DNA of 64,000 nt from Streptomyces griseus subsp. griseus (GTDB lineage: Bacteria; Actinomycetota; Actinomycetes; Streptomycetales; Streptomycetaceae), in the NCBI RefSeq assembly GCF_000720255.1, contig NZ_JOJE01000018.1, positions 127,895 to 191,894 of the forward strand. The letters run 5' to 3'. A program made the position numbers and the translations under genes. Positions within the stretch are counted from its first letter, which is position 1; each line of letters opens with the position of its first letter. Positions 32,790 through 42,187 of the stretch are shown one piece after another. Under the pieces are notes generated by a model. It saw only the letters and a program-made list of their open reading frames with translations, made no database searches and was not told the origin of the DNA.

Positions 32790-34007
32790 TTACTCGCAGG
32801 TGTGCTCGGCGGCCGTGTTGCCGCTGAACGTGGGGGCGGGCGAATCGGCCCCGCCGGGTTCCCGGGAGCCCTTCCCGAGCCTGATTTCGGCGCTCGAACC
32901 GCCTCCCTGGGCGACTTCCACGGGCTCGTCCCGGCGCAAGCGCTCGAACAGTTTCTCGGCCTCCGGCTCCATGAGCTGGTCGCGATCGGCGTTGTAGAGG
33001 TACGACTCCCTCGGAACGGTCAGGAAGCGCACATGTTCGGTGGGGATGTTCCGCACCCCGCGTACGAGTTGGTACAAACCACGCAGACTGGCCAGACCGG
33101 GGTCGGTGGTGAGGGAGGACGTGGCCGCGTCCAGCAGTGGGTAGAGCTTCACCGGGTTCAGCAGAACGTCATTGCTCTGCACCTTGTTGACGAGCGCCCC
33201 GAGGAACCGCTGCTGCCGGCCCATGCGTTCGGTGTCGCTGCCGTCCCCCAGTGACTTGCGGGCCCGCACGTACCCGAGTGCCTGCTCCCCGTTCAGCGTC
33301 ACCCGCCCCGCGGGCAGGCGCAGCTTGGCGGCCTTGTCGTTGACGGGCTCCTTGAGGCAGATCTGGACCCCGTCGACTGCATCCACCATCTTCGTGAACC
33401 CGTGGAAGTCGACGACGACGTGATGGTCGACGCGGATGTCGGTCAGCTTCTCGACGGTACGGATGGTGCAGGCCGACCCGCCCGTCTGGAAGGCGGAGTT
33501 GAACATCGCGAACCTGGGGCCGGTGCGGGTGCCGTCGGGCCGCCGGCAGCTGGGTACGTCCACCATGAGGTCGCGCGGCAGCGAGATCGCCGTGGCGCTG
33601 TCCCGTTTCGCGGCCAGATGCAACAGGATCGTCGTGTCCGACCGCTCGGTCCCGCTGTCCCGCCCGTACTTGCGGTTGCCGTCCCCCGAACGCGAGTCCG
33701 ACCCGATCAACAGGATGTTCTGCGCACCGCTCACCAGTGAGGTCGGCCGGTCCTTCTCGTACCGCCTGAGCTCGGCCTCGGCCGCTTCGTCGGCGGTGAT
33801 GTTGCCGTCCAGCTTCAGATAGACCCCCCAGCCCACTCCCACCACCAGGATCAACAGCCCACCGACCCCGCCCGCCCCCCACCGCACCCACCGCCGCCGC
33901 TTCCGCCGCGCCAGCCCCACCCCCAGAGCGGAAACCCCGGCCCCTGGCCCCACATCACCACCCACGTCCACCTCCGCCCCCCAACCAGCCGACCCGCGCG
34001 TCTCCAC
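32790..34007 (-). CDS. LCP-family glycopolymer ligase 5
   Basis: 405-residue LCP protein with a short cytosolic part, a membrane helix (GGVGGLLILVVGVGWGVYLKL) and the LCP domain (SLPRDLMVDVPSC, MFNSAFQTGG, YVRARKSLGDGSDTERMGRQQRFL). There is no LytR_C domain. The fourth-position Arg is kept, but the usual RxRH reads RARK. It ends TFSGNTAAEHTCE. The start is the GTG at 34007, with only a weak upstream purine run, so the N-terminus is uncertain. It lies between LCP 4 and TIGR03089, matching the LCP-TIGR03089 adjacency I recall for mycobacterial Rv3267-Rv3268. Confidence 0.9.
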   Translation of the reverse strand: METRGSAGWGAEVDVGGDVGPGAGVSALGVGLARRKRRRWVRWGAGGVGGLLILVVGVGWGVYLKLDGNITADEAAEAELRRYEKDRPTSLVSGAQNILLIGSDSRSGDGNRKYGRDSGTERSDTTILLHLAAKRDSATAISLPRDLMVDVPSCRRPDGTRTGPRFAMFNSAFQTGGSACTIRTVEKLTDIRVDHHVVVDFHGFTKMVDAVDGVQICLKEPVNDKAAKLRLPAGRVTLNGEQALGYVRARKSLGDGSDTERMGRQQRFLGALVNKVQSNDVLLNPVKLYPLLDAATSSLTTDPGLASLRGLYQLVRGVRNIPTEHVRFLTVPRESYLYNADRDQLMEPEAEKLFERLRRDEPVEVAQGGGSSAEIRLGKGSREPGGADSPAPTFSGNTAAEHTCE

Positions 34008-34278
34008 CTACGACGATGGCGCGGGACGGGCGGGGGTGCGGGGTGGGGGTGAGCCGAATGGGTGAGGGGGCCCGGCGGCAACCCCTCAGGGCCGGGGGCG
34101 GCCCCGCCGTCGGCAGTCCTCGGGCAGCCCCGCCGGCCCGGCCCGGGAAGCCCCGAACGGCCCGGGACACCGCAACCGGAAGACGACCATCACACGATCG
34201 AGCAATTGCGGCCTTGGGCACACTCCCCGGCGGGCGGTAGACCGGCGGGCGGTAGACCACCCCCCGCCCCCCGAAGGG

Positions 34279-35037
34279 CTACCGCGCCGTGGCCGTGACC
34301 CGCTCGCTCTCGATCCGCTTGGCCACCGCTTCCCCCTCCAGCATCTCCAGATGCTGGCACAACACCACGGACCCCCCCGTCGCCAACGGCGCGTACAACC
34401 CCGCGCTCAATCCCTCCCACGTGTCGTACGGCAGAGCCGACAGCACCCGAGCCCCCGGCCCCGTGAGCCCCACCGTCGGCGCCTCCGCCGACGCCCGCTC
34501 CACGATCTCCGCCCCGCTGAACTCCCGCCCGGCCACGATCAGCGCCGCCGCGTCCGGATCCACCGGCGCGTACGGCACGAACCGGTCCCCATGACTGGGC
34601 ACGTCCACCGCGTAGTCGGCGTACCCCTCCGGAGGGGACGGCACGAACCGCCGCCCCAACGGGGCCAACGACAACGCGTACCGCTCGCCCCGGCACGCCA
34701 GCCCCGCCTCGAACTCCCCGGGCCCGGCCACGACGAAGTCCGCCCGCCCCGCGTCACCGCCCACGTCCGCGACGACCCCCACCGACGAACACGCCAGCAG
34801 CCACACAGCCGTCTGCCAGTGCGCGGGCAGCAACAGCGCGACCCGGTCACCGGGTTCCGCGGACAGCCCGTCCTGAAGGAGGTTCGCGGTCTTGGCCACC
34901 CAATTGGCGAAGGTGGCCACGGACAATTCGACCCGCTCGCCCGTGGCATCGTCGTAGAAGGTCACCAAGGGCCGCGCGGGGTCCGCGGCAAGCGCGGAAC
35001 GCAGCAGGTCGGCAGGGGTGCGATCAGTGGCGTTCAC
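34279..35037 (-). CDS. TIGR03089-family protein (truncated AMP-ligase-like)
   Basis: 252-residue protein resembling only the N-terminal part of acyl/AMP-forming ligases: TPADLLRSALAADPARPLVTFYDDATGERVELS, FANWVAKTANLLQDGLSAEPGDRVALLLPAHWQTAVWLLA. The ATP-binding P-loop and the C-terminal domain of true ligases are missing, which is normal for family TIGR03089, a conserved actinobacterial protein of unknown role. I chose GTG 35037 (VNATDRTPADLL); the longer frame runs under the divergent amidase gene's upstream region. Confidence 0.85.
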   Translation of the reverse strand: MNATDRTPADLLRSALAADPARPLVTFYDDATGERVELSVATFANWVAKTANLLQDGLSAEPGDRVALLLPAHWQTAVWLLACSSVGVVADVGGDAGRADFVVAGPGEFEAGLACRGERYALSLAPLGRRFVPSPPEGYADYAVDVPSHGDRFVPYAPVDPDAAALIVAGREFSGAEIVERASAEAPTVGLTGPGARVLSALPYDTWEGLSAGLYAPLATGGSVVLCQHLEMLEGEAVAKRIESERVTATAR

Positions 35038-35188
35038 CCGCGCAAGCGTACGCGCCGACACACCTTCCCACCCACCGCCGGACCCATCGCCACCCCACCG
35101 CTCCACCACCGGATCGGACGAACGGCGCCCGACAGTCCGTCAGTTCCCCGATGGACAGAAATCATCAGATATGTCCAGGATCGGGGGC

Positions 35189-36604
35189 ATGCATGGATTG
35201 CTTGCTTCTTCGATCGGTGTCACCTGTGCGGCCGCCCTCGCCCTCCCGCCGGCCCCGCACCCCGGACACCCGGCCCACCTCGGCCGCCCTGGCCTTCCCG
35301 ACCTCCCCGGCAGCACCCAGTCGCTGCCCCTCGCCCCCCTCTCCCGTGCCCGTGGCCCCGCCGCCGACCAGGGCCTGCCCCGCCGCGACGTACGGCACTT
35401 CTCCCTCGTCGGCGTCATCTGGGACGATCCGGCCACAGAACTGCACGGCAGCGTCCAGGTCCGGACCCGCGCGGCAGGCACCGGCACCTGGTCCGGCTGG
35501 CAGGACGTGGAGACGCACAACGCCGACCACGGCGCCGACCCCGACACCGCGGAAGGCACCTCGGGCCGGGTACGCGGCGCAACCACACCACTGTGGGTGG
35601 GTGATTCGGACGGCGTCGAGGTACGCGTCCACGCGGACGACGACACCGACCGGTCCGCCGGCACCCGCGCCCCCCGCGCGGTTACGTCCGCCGCCCCCCT
35701 CCCCTCCGGTCTGCGCCTCGAACTCGTCGACCCGGGCGCCGACGACCCCGCCGAGCGGGCTGGCGCCGCCCCGCCCCGCCACGTCCCGGTGCACGCCCCG
35801 CGCACCGGCCCCCTGCGCAACCCCGACGACCAGACCGCCCTGAGCACGGAGGCCGCCGCGGCCTCAGCCACCAACACCGACCTCCTGCGCGTCCCGCTCG
35901 GCGCCACCGACATCCCCGCGCTGAGCCCGCAGGAGACCGAGGAGGAGCTCTCCAGCCTGGGCGAAGGCGAACTGACGGAGCAGCAGCGGGCGAAGCCGTA
36001 CATCGGCCCCCGCCCGCACATCGTCACCCGGCGCGGCTGGGGGGCCGACGAGTCGCTGCGCGAGAGGACGTTCGTCTACACGAAGAAGGTCAAGGCCGCC
36101 TTCGTGCACCACACCGCGTCCGGCAACGCGTACACATGTTCGCAGTCTCCCTCGCTCATCCGGGGTATCTACCGCTACCACGTCAGAAGCATGGGCTGGC
36201 GGGACATCGGCTACAACTTCGTCGTCGACAAGTGCGGAACCATTTACGAAGGCCGCGCCGGCGGCGTGGCGAAGCCCGTCCTGGGCGCCCACACCCTCGG
36301 TTTCAACACCAACAGCATGGGGATCGCCGTACTCGGAACGTTCGGCTCGTCCAAACCGTCCTCCTCAGCGGTCAAGGGCATCGCCCGGCTGACGGCGTGG
36401 AAGCTGGGCCTGTTCGGGGCGAATCCGAACGGAAAGACATACCTGAAGTCCGGCGGTGGCAACCTCTACGCAAAAGGTAGGAACGTGCGACTGCATGTGA
36501 TCTCCGGACACCGGGATGGTTTCGCCACGGAATGCCCAGGGCGGAAGCTCTACGGCAAGCTCGGCTCGGCCCGCTCGACGGCGGCGCGTTATCAGGGGCG
36601 CTGA
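35189..36604 (+). CDS. Secreted PGRP-type N-acetylmuramoyl-L-alanine amidase
   Basis: 471-residue exported peptidoglycan hydrolase. A short signal-like segment (LLASSIGVTCAAALALPPAP) is followed by a beta-rich N-terminal region with a WxxWxDVETH-type module (VIWDDPATELHGSVQVRTR, GTWSGWQDVET). The C-terminal Amidase_2/PGRP domain starts near residue 285. Zinc ligands are visible as FVHHTASGN, VISGHRD and ECPG, with the catalytic Tyr region IGYNFVVD. ATG 35189 has GGATCGGGGGC upstream; ATG 35171 is an alternative. It would cleave the glycan-peptide bond during wall turnover, consistent with the LCP neighbours. Confidence 0.9.
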   Translation: MHGLLASSIGVTCAAALALPPAPHPGHPAHLGRPGLPDLPGSTQSLPLAPLSRARGPAADQGLPRRDVRHFSLVGVIWDDPATELHGSVQVRTRAAGTGTWSGWQDVETHNADHGADPDTAEGTSGRVRGATTPLWVGDSDGVEVRVHADDDTDRSAGTRAPRAVTSAAPLPSGLRLELVDPGADDPAERAGAAPPRHVPVHAPRTGPLRNPDDQTALSTEAAAASATNTDLLRVPLGATDIPALSPQETEEELSSLGEGELTEQQRAKPYIGPRPHIVTRRGWGADESLRERTFVYTKKVKAAFVHHTASGNAYTCSQSPSLIRGIYRYHVRSMGWRDIGYNFVVDKCGTIYEGRAGGVAKPVLGAHTLGFNTNSMGIAVLGTFGSSKPSSSAVKGIARLTAWKLGLFGANPNGKTYLKSGGGNLYAKGRNVRLHVISGHRDGFATECPGRKLYGKLGSARSTAARYQGR

Positions 36605-36735
36605 CCCGGGGGATACGGGACGAGTACGGGAACGCACCCGAACCGCACGGCCATCGAAGGCGCCACACAACGGTCTGCATACACTGGCCGGTCGAAAGAC
36701 AGTTCGGCCGGTCCCGGCAGGAAGCAGAGACGAAG

Positions 36736-37818
36736 GTGACAGAAGCGATCCTCCTGGTCGGCGGCAAGGGCACCCGGCTGCGCCCGCTCACGGTGCACAC
36801 GCCCAAGCCCATGGTCAGGGCGGCGGGGGTGCCGTTCCTCACGCACCAGTTGGCGCGGGCGAGAGCGGCGGGCGTGGAACACATCGTGCTCGCGACGAGC
36901 TATCTGGCGGAGGTCTTCGAACCGTACTTCGGCGACGGTGCGTCGCTCGGACTCCACATCGAGTACGTCACGGAGGAGGAGCCCCTGGGCACGGGCGGCG
37001 CGATCCGCAATGTCGCGTCCCGTCTGCACTCGGGCCCCGACGACCCGGTCCTGATCTTCAATGGCGACATCCTGACGGGACTGGACATCCGCAGACTCGT
37101 CGACACCCACGAGACGACGGGCGCGGACGTCTCCCTGCACCTGACCAAGGTGACCGACCCACGCGCGTACGGCCTCGTCCCCACCGACGACACCGGGCGG
37201 GTCCTCGCCTTCCTGGAGAAGCCGCAGACACCCGAGGAGATCGTCACCGACCAGATCAACGCGGGCGCCTACGTCTTCCGCCGCTCGGTCATCGACACGA
37301 TCCCGCTCGGCCGCCCGGTCTCCGTCGAACGCGAGACCTTCCCCGACCTCCTCGCGGCCGGGGCGCACCTGCAGGGCATGGTGGACTCGACGTACTGGCT
37401 CGACCTCGGCACCCCGGCGGCCTTCGTCCGCGGCTCCGCCGACCTCGTCCTGGGGCGTGCCCCGTCCCCCGCGGTCCCCGGCCGCTGCGGTGACCGCCTG
37501 GTCCTGCCGACGGCGACCGTCGCACCCGACGCGAAGCTGACCGGCGGAACGGTCGTCGGCGAGGGCGCGTTCGTCGCGGAGGGCGCCCGGGTCTTCGGCT
37601 CGACGATCCTGCCCGGCGCCGTCATCGAACCCGGCGCCGTCATCACCGACTCCCTCATCGGCACCCGGGCCCGCGTCGGCGAGCGTTCCGTCCTCACCGG
37701 CACGGTCATCGGCGACGGCGCGGTCATCGGCCCCGACAACGAACTCCGGGACGGCGCCCGGGTCTGGTGCGACGCCAAGATCCCAGCGGGCGCGGTCCGC
37801 TTCTCCTCGGACGAGTAA
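36736..37818 (+). CDS. Mannose-1-phosphate guanylyltransferase / NDP-sugar pyrophosphorylase
   Basis: 360-residue nucleotidyltransferase. The N-terminal Rossmann-like domain has the signature LVGGKGTRLRPLTVHTPKPMV, FNGDIL (metal Asp) and FLEKP; a left-handed beta-helix with hexapeptide repeats (VVGEGAFVAEGARVFGSTILPGAVIEPGAVI) forms the C-terminal third. It transfers GMP (or another nucleotide) to mannose-1-phosphate. GTG 36736 is the start; the frame extends 5' into the amidase end without a better codon. In this syntenic place mycobacteria have the GDP-mannose pyrophosphorylase, and manB/manA lie 14-17 kb downstream, supporting the mannose assignment. Confidence 0.9.
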   Translation: MTEAILLVGGKGTRLRPLTVHTPKPMVRAAGVPFLTHQLARARAAGVEHIVLATSYLAEVFEPYFGDGASLGLHIEYVTEEEPLGTGGAIRNVASRLHSGPDDPVLIFNGDILTGLDIRRLVDTHETTGADVSLHLTKVTDPRAYGLVPTDDTGRVLAFLEKPQTPEEIVTDQINAGAYVFRRSVIDTIPLGRPVSVERETFPDLLAAGAHLQGMVDSTYWLDLGTPAAFVRGSADLVLGRAPSPAVPGRCGDRLVLPTATVAPDAKLTGGTVVGEGAFVAEGARVFGSTILPGAVIEPGAVITDSLIGTRARVGERSVLTGTVIGDGAVIGPDNELRDGARVWCDAKIPAGAVRFSSDE

Positions 37819-37845
37819 CCCGGACGGTCCTCCCCGACGCCGGTC

Positions 37846-37957
37846 GGCATTCCAGCCCGTCCGGCGTTTGAGGACGAGGCCCGTTCAGGGCCGAAGCGGG
37901 GGTCAGGGGGCGCAGCCCCCAGGGGACGGGACGGGTAGGGGCGGCGGGGGCGAACCA
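37846..37957. repeat. Dispersed Streptomyces intergenic repeat (hairpin-rich)
   Basis: The segment containing CCAGCCCGTCCGGCGTTTGA and GGACGAGGCCCGTTCAGGGC, with hairpins GGCCC-GTTCA-GGGCC (37878-37892) and GGGGGC-GCA-GCCCCC (37906-37920), matches from memory a repeat common between convergent genes in Streptomyces. It sits between the pyrophosphorylase and DNA-glycosylase genes and can act as a terminator. Confidence 0.6.
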
Positions 37958-38024
37958 CTCGACGGCGACCCTCACACCGCGCACCGTCGACGCACGGCCC
38001 ACCAAGCCGACTGCAGAGCCGACG

Positions 38025-39038
38025 TCAAAGCCGTCCTATGTCGAACCGCGGCATCTTCGGTGCCCGCCGGGCCGGCACAACCCCGCTCAGCAGGATCAAC
38101 CGAGCCGCCCGGTGCCGCTGCCCCGCATACGGCTCCAGCAACGACAACATCACCTCATCGTCCGCGTCCCGGTCCCCGGCCAACGCCCATCCCACGATCC
38201 CCGGCAGATGCAGATCCCCCACGGTCACCTCGTCCGGCGCCCCGTGACTGCGCTGCACCGTCTCCGCCGACGTCCACGGCCCGATCCCCGACACCAGCTG
38301 CAGCCGCGCCCGAGCCGCCGCCGGCTCCATCCCGACCGCCTCCTCCAGCCGCTCCGCCACCCGTACGGCCCGCAGGATCGTCGACGCCCGCTTGTTGTCG
38401 ACCCCGACCCGGTGCCACTCCCACGACGGAATCAGCGCCCAGGTCCGAGGCCCGGGCAGCACGGCCATCCGCTCGGGCGCGGGCCCGGGCGCCGGCTCCC
38501 CGAACTTCCGTACCAGCAACCGCCACGCCCGGTACGCCTCGTCGGTCGTGACCTTCTGCTCCAGGATCGACGGGATCAACGACTCCAGCACCCGCCCCGT
38601 CCGCGTCAGCCGCAACCCCGGCCGCCGATGCCGCGCGAGCGCGACGACCCGGTGCCGGGGCACGAAGACGGACGGGTCGTCGGCGGCCCCGAGCAACTCC
38701 GGCAACTGCTCCAGCAGCCACTCCGCCCCGGGCCCCCACGCCTGACCGCGCACCTCACCGCCGACCGCGACGACCCGCAGCGTCCCCGCCCCCGCGGGGG
38801 TCAGACAGGTCCGCCAGACCGCCCCGTCCCGCGTCGCCCGGAACGTCGGATCCCCGGGCCCCCGCCGCAGCGGCCCGAGCACGAGCCCCAGATCGAACGG
38901 CCCGTCCGGCACCCACGTCCGCACCCGCACGCGCTCGCGCACCGGCCCCCCGGCCTGCCCGGGCACACCCGGGGGCACGGCGACATGCCCACCGCGCACG
39001 GTTGTACGCGTGGGCCGCGGAGCGAATCGTCCTGCCAC
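38025..39038 (-). CDS. AlkA-like DNA-3-methyladenine glycosylase (HhH-GPD)
   Basis: 337-residue protein with a C-terminal HhH-GPD fold: PSILEQKVTTDEAYRAWRLLVRKFG, the helix-hairpin-helix LVSGIGPWTSAETV and the catalytic Asp in VTVGDLHLPGIVGWAL. It excises alkylated bases in base-excision repair. The N-terminal ~120 residues resemble the AlkA N-terminal beta domain (FDLGLVLGPLRRGPGDPTFR). The start is GTG 39038. There is no Fe-S Cys cluster at the C-terminus, as expected for AlkA rather than Nth/MutY. The gene has its own terminator-type repeat downstream. Confidence 0.87.
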   Translation of the reverse strand: MAGRFAPRPTRTTVRGGHVAVPPGVPGQAGGPVRERVRVRTWVPDGPFDLGLVLGPLRRGPGDPTFRATRDGAVWRTCLTPAGAGTLRVVAVGGEVRGQAWGPGAEWLLEQLPELLGAADDPSVFVPRHRVVALARHRRPGLRLTRTGRVLESLIPSILEQKVTTDEAYRAWRLLVRKFGEPAPGPAPERMAVLPGPRTWALIPSWEWHRVGVDNKRASTILRAVRVAERLEEAVGMEPAAARARLQLVSGIGPWTSAETVQRSHGAPDEVTVGDLHLPGIVGWALAGDRDADDEVMLSLLEPYAGQRHRAARLILLSGVVPARRAPKMPRFDIGRL

Positions 39039-39118
39039 GGGAAAGTCCCCGGAGAGTCGAAGGGGGTGCCTACGAGACTGAGATTAGGCGGCCGGAAAGA
39101 GCCGTACGAGACGCGCCC

Positions 39119-40429
39119 TCACCGCACCTCGATGAACACCCCCGCATCCCGCTCGCCCCGAGCCCTCGGCTCCTCCGCCGGATGCCCGACCGCCACCGCA
39201 CCCATCGGATCCCAGTCCTCCGGCAGCGCCAGCACCTCCCGCACGACGTCCCGGCAGAACATCGTCGACGACACCCACGCCGACCCCAGCCGCTCCCCGG
39301 CCAGCGCCACCAGGAAGTTCTGCACGCCCGCGCCCGTGGCGACCACGAACATCTCCCGCTCGGCCGCGTCCCGCCGCGCGTCCCCGTACGTGTGCGACCC
39401 GTCCATCACGAGACACGGCACCACCAGATACGGCGCGTTGCGCAGCACGTCCCCGCGCCGTATCCGCTTGGCGATGGACTCCTCCGACTTCCCGTCCCGC
39501 CGCAGGTCCGCGATCCACGCGTCCCGCATGGCATCCAGCAGCCGCGTCCGCGCCCCGGCCGACTCCAGCAGCACGAACCGCCACGGCGTCGTGTGGTGCG
39601 GTGCCGGTGCCGTCACGGCCGCGGCGACCGCCCGCCGTACCGCCCCGGGGTCGACGGGCTCGTCGGTGAAGGCCCGGATCGTGCGGCGCTGGGTGACCGC
39701 CAGCCGTACCGCCTCCGACGTCCCGAGCCGGAACATGTCGTCGCGCGCGCCGCGCACCATGGCCCGCGCGCCCTCCCCGTCGCCCTCGGCCAGCACGTGC
39801 GGCAGCCCGCGCAGGACGGCGACGGGCAGCCCGGCGGCCTTTCCCTTCACCAGGTCGCCGGCGGCGGCCAGTTCGTCCGCCGTGGCCACGACCGTCGCGC
39901 TGAGCGGGTTGCCGTGCGCGTCCGCACCCCCGCGCAGATCGTCGAGCACGTTGACGCCGGCCGCGCCGATCGCGACGTCGGTGAGTCCCGCGCGCCAGGG
40001 CCGCCCGAAGGTGTCGGTGACGACGACCCCGACCTCGACGCCGAGGGCGTCCCGCAGCCCGTCCCGGATCGCCCGCGCGGACGCGTCCGGGTCCTCGGGC
40101 AGCAACAGAACCGTCCCGGAAGGGGTGTTGGAGGCGTCCACGCCGGCCGCGGCCATCACGAGCCCCTGCCGGTTCTCCACGATCCGCAGCGGGCCGCGCC
40201 GCGCCACGACCCGGACGGTCTCGGCGTCGATCGCGGCCTCCCGGTCGGCCGCCTCGACCACGCGGCCCTCCGCCTTGGAGACGATCTTCGAGGTGACGAG
40301 GAGCACGTCCCCGTCGACCAGTCCGGGCGCGGCGGCGGCTATCAGCTTGGCGAGGTCGTCACCGGGGGCGACCTCCGGCAGGCCGGGTACGGCCCAGACC
40401 CGGTAGCCGTCGGCGGATGCGTCGCTCAT
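39119..40429 (-). CDS. fbiB: Coenzyme F420:L-glutamate ligase FbiB
   Basis: 436-residue two-domain enzyme. Residues ~10-245 are the CofE-type gamma-glutamyl ligase ([51 protein letters not shown]); residues ~250-436 are a nitroreductase-like FMN domain ([52 protein letters not shown]). It adds glutamates to F420-0 and reduces dehydro-F420. The ATG at 40429 overlaps the fbiA stop, so the two are co-translated. The open frame continues far upstream only as antisense noise. Confidence 0.96.
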   Translation of the reverse strand: MSDASADGYRVWAVPGLPEVAPGDDLAKLIAAAAPGLVDGDVLLVTSKIVSKAEGRVVEAADREAAIDAETVRVVARRGPLRIVENRQGLVMAAAGVDASNTPSGTVLLLPEDPDASARAIRDGLRDALGVEVGVVVTDTFGRPWRAGLTDVAIGAAGVNVLDDLRGGADAHGNPLSATVVATADELAAAGDLVKGKAAGLPVAVLRGLPHVLAEGDGEGARAMVRGARDDMFRLGTSEAVRLAVTQRRTIRAFTDEPVDPGAVRRAVAAAVTAPAPHHTTPWRFVLLESAGARTRLLDAMRDAWIADLRRDGKSEESIAKRIRRGDVLRNAPYLVVPCLVMDGSHTYGDARRDAAEREMFVVATGAGVQNFLVALAGERLGSAWVSSTMFCRDVVREVLALPEDWDPMGAVAVGHPAEEPRARGERDAGVFIEVR

Positions 40430-41385
40430 GCGGTTCGTACCTCCTCGGCGAGCGCCAGCGCCTCCCGGGCCATCTGCGCGGCCGCGTCGAGGTCGGTCAT
40501 CATCAGCGGTACGGCGCGGCAGCGGATGCCGGCCGCCTCTGTCCGCTCGACCGCGCCCGCGTCGACGGTGTCGACGAGCCAGCCGTCGAGGAGGCCCGAG
40601 CCGTAGTGCTCGGCGACCGCGGCGGCCGTGGACTCCACGCCGACGGCCGCGAGCACCTTGTCGGCCATGCCCCGCACGGGCGCGTCCCCGACGATGGGGG
40701 AGAGGCCCACCACCGGCACCCCGGCGTCGGCGATGGCCTCCCGGATGCCGGGGACGGCGAGGATCGTGCCGACGGACACGACCGGGTTGGACGGGGGGAA
40801 GAGGACGACGTCCGCCTCGGCGATGGCCTCCAGGACGCCTGGCGCGGGCTTGGCCTGCTCGGCGCCGACGGGGACGACCGCCTCGGCCGGCACGGAGGCC
40901 CGCAGCCGTACCCAGTACTCCTGGAAGTGGATCGCCTTGCGCTCGCCGTCCACCTCGACGGCGACGTGCGTCTCGACGCGGTCGTCGGTCATCGGGATCA
41001 GCCGTACGCCCGGCTTCCAGCGGTCGCACAGCGCCTCGGTCACCGCGCTCAGCGGAAACCCGGCGCCGATCATCTGCGTCCGCACGATGTGCGTGGCGAA
41101 GTCCCGGTCGCCGAGTCCGAACCACTCGGGCCCGACGCCGTAGGCGGCGAGCTCCTCCTTCAGGTGGAAGGTCTCGTCGGCCCGCCCCCAGCCCTGCTCC
41201 TCGTTGATGCCGTCGCCGAGCGTGTACATCACCGTGTCGAGGTCCGGGCAGACCTTCAGCCCGAAGAGGTGGATGTCGTCCCCGGTGTTGCCGATGACCG
41301 TGATGTCCGCGTCGGGCGCGGCCTGCTTCAGACCACGCAGGAAACGGGCACCGCCGATGCCGCCTGCCAGAACCACAATGCGCAT
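40426..41385 (-). CDS. fbiA: 2-phospho-L-lactate/PEP transferase FbiA (CofD)
   Basis: 319-residue CofD-family enzyme that joins the phospho-lactyl or phosphoenolpyruvyl group to the deazaflavin FO. Signatures are the N-terminal [55 protein letters not shown] and [18 protein letters not shown]. It is the first gene of the fbiA-fbiB operon. The presence of F420 genes beside whiB mirrors mycobacteria (whiB2-fbiA-fbiB). Confidence 0.97.
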   Translation of the reverse strand: MRIVVLAGGIGGARFLRGLKQAAPDADITVIGNTGDDIHLFGLKVCPDLDTVMYTLGDGINEEQGWGRADETFHLKEELAAYGVGPEWFGLGDRDFATHIVRTQMIGAGFPLSAVTEALCDRWKPGVRLIPMTDDRVETHVAVEVDGERKAIHFQEYWVRLRASVPAEAVVPVGAEQAKPAPGVLEAIAEADVVLFPPSNPVVSVGTILAVPGIREAIADAGVPVVGLSPIVGDAPVRGMADKVLAAVGVESTAAAVAEHYGSGLLDGWLVDTVDAGAVERTEAAGIRCRAVPLMMTDLDAAAQMAREALALAEEVRTA

Positions 41386-41418
41386 GGGAGAAGTGTTGCA
41401 GGCGGGTAGGACAACGCG

Positions 41419-41934
41419 TCAGGCAGTTGTCACGGCGTGGGCCGGGCCGTGCGCCGTCGAGACCGAGCAGCGTGGCTCGTGCATGGGCATCTCGGTCAGT
41501 GCCGGGTAGTAGACGTGCAGGCTGACCGCGGGCTCCAGCGCGTCGTTGACGACCTCGTGCACGTATCCCGGGGCGAACACCCGCTCGTTTCCGGCCGCCA
41601 ACACGCGCGTGCCGCGCTCCGTGCGCTCGGTGAGCGTCCCTTCCAGCACGGTCAGCACCCCGGAGGAGGGTCCGTGGTCGTGCGGTCCGCTGCCCTGCCC
41701 GGGCACCCAGGACAGCAGCCACACCTCGTAGCCCGGGCCGGTGCGCAGCCGGTGGTACCAGCGTGTGGTCGCGTCGTACTGGACGAGGTGCTCCCACTGG
41801 GAGCGGTCGGCGGCGATGGAGCGCGCCAGGCCGACGAACTCGGCGACGGTGGCCGGGTGCTCGCGCGGGGTCTGGAGGAGATGCGGGACTTCGAGGATGT
41901 CGCCGGCGATCTGGAGGTCGCTGTCGCTGTTCAT
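41419..41934 (-). CDS. Cysteine dioxygenase (type I family)
   Basis: 171-residue cupin of the cysteine dioxygenase family, an Fe(II) enzyme that oxidises L-cysteine to cysteine sulfinate. The iron ligands are visible as two His in [12 protein letters not shown] and one in [12 protein letters not shown]; the Tyr in [11 protein letters not shown] and the C-terminal SLHVYYPAL are conserved. It lies 33 bp upstream of fbiA on the same strand. Uniquely here, a 30-codon Cys-rich leader peptide gene precedes it by 153 nt, and its ribosome site (GAGGAAC) can pair with an upstream complement, indicating cysteine-controlled expression. Confidence 0.9.
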   Translation of the reverse strand: MNSDSDLQIAGDILEVPHLLQTPREHPATVAEFVGLARSIAADRSQWEHLVQYDATTRWYHRLRTGPGYEVWLLSWVPGQGSGPHDHGPSSGVLTVLEGTLTERTERGTRVLAAGNERVFAPGYVHEVVNDALEPAVSLHVYYPALTEMPMHEPRCSVSTAHGPAHAVTTA

Positions 41935-41943
41935 GGGTGCGGT

Positions 41944-42041
41944 TGTTCCTCGGCGGAAGAGTGGGGGCTGGCTGGATGGCGCGTACCGTCCGCCCGGGTC
42001 GCGAGCGGGAGGGGAGCCCGGATGGGGGCAACGAGGGAACA
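41944..42041 (-). promoter_or_regulatory. Predicted attenuator: RBS-sequestering helix for cysteine dioxygenase
   Basis: On the minus strand TGTTCCCTCG (42041-42032) can pair with CGAGGAACA (41952-41944), the only Shine-Dalgarno-like element of the dioxygenase, with one bulged C. The upstream arm starts 47 nt after the leader-peptide stop, so ribosome position in the leader could decide whether it forms. Found by eye; no folding was run. Confidence 0.45.
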
Positions 42042-42087
42042 GCAGCCGAGTCGCGGTGGACTCAGAGGCAGCCGGAGCGCGTTGGGC

Positions 42088-42180
42088 TCAACAGCTGGGA
42101 CAGCAACAGCTACAGCGAGCTCGGGCAGCACCGTGGGACCCGGCGGTGCGGGTCGAGGTGAGTGCCAAGTTCGCGAGCAT
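42088..42180 (-). CDS. Cys-rich leader peptide upstream of cysteine dioxygenase
   Basis: A 30-codon open frame (ATG 42180, TGA 42090-42088) encodes MLANLALTSTRTAGSHGAAR followed by ARCSCCCPSC, i.e. five Cys in the last eight residues. Four of the five Cys codons are TGT, the rarer Cys codon at this G+C content. A good promoter (TTGACA-17-TGTCCT) would start transcription on or beside the ATG, so it is probably translated from a leaderless mRNA; an in-frame ATG at 42186 is an alternative. The Cys codons overlap a small hairpin AGCTG/CAGCT. It is a typical amino-acid-sensing leader, here for a cysteine-catabolic enzyme. Confidence 0.72.
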   Translation of the reverse strand: MLANLALTSTRTAGSHGAARARCSCCCPSC

Positions 42181-42187
42181 GCCCATA

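Noticed and set aside
40430..42031. Upstream extension of the fbiB reading frame to 970 codons
   Set aside because: FbiB has its normal length from ATG 40429; the extension overlaps fbiA and the cysteine dioxygenase gene in another frame and has no family similarity.
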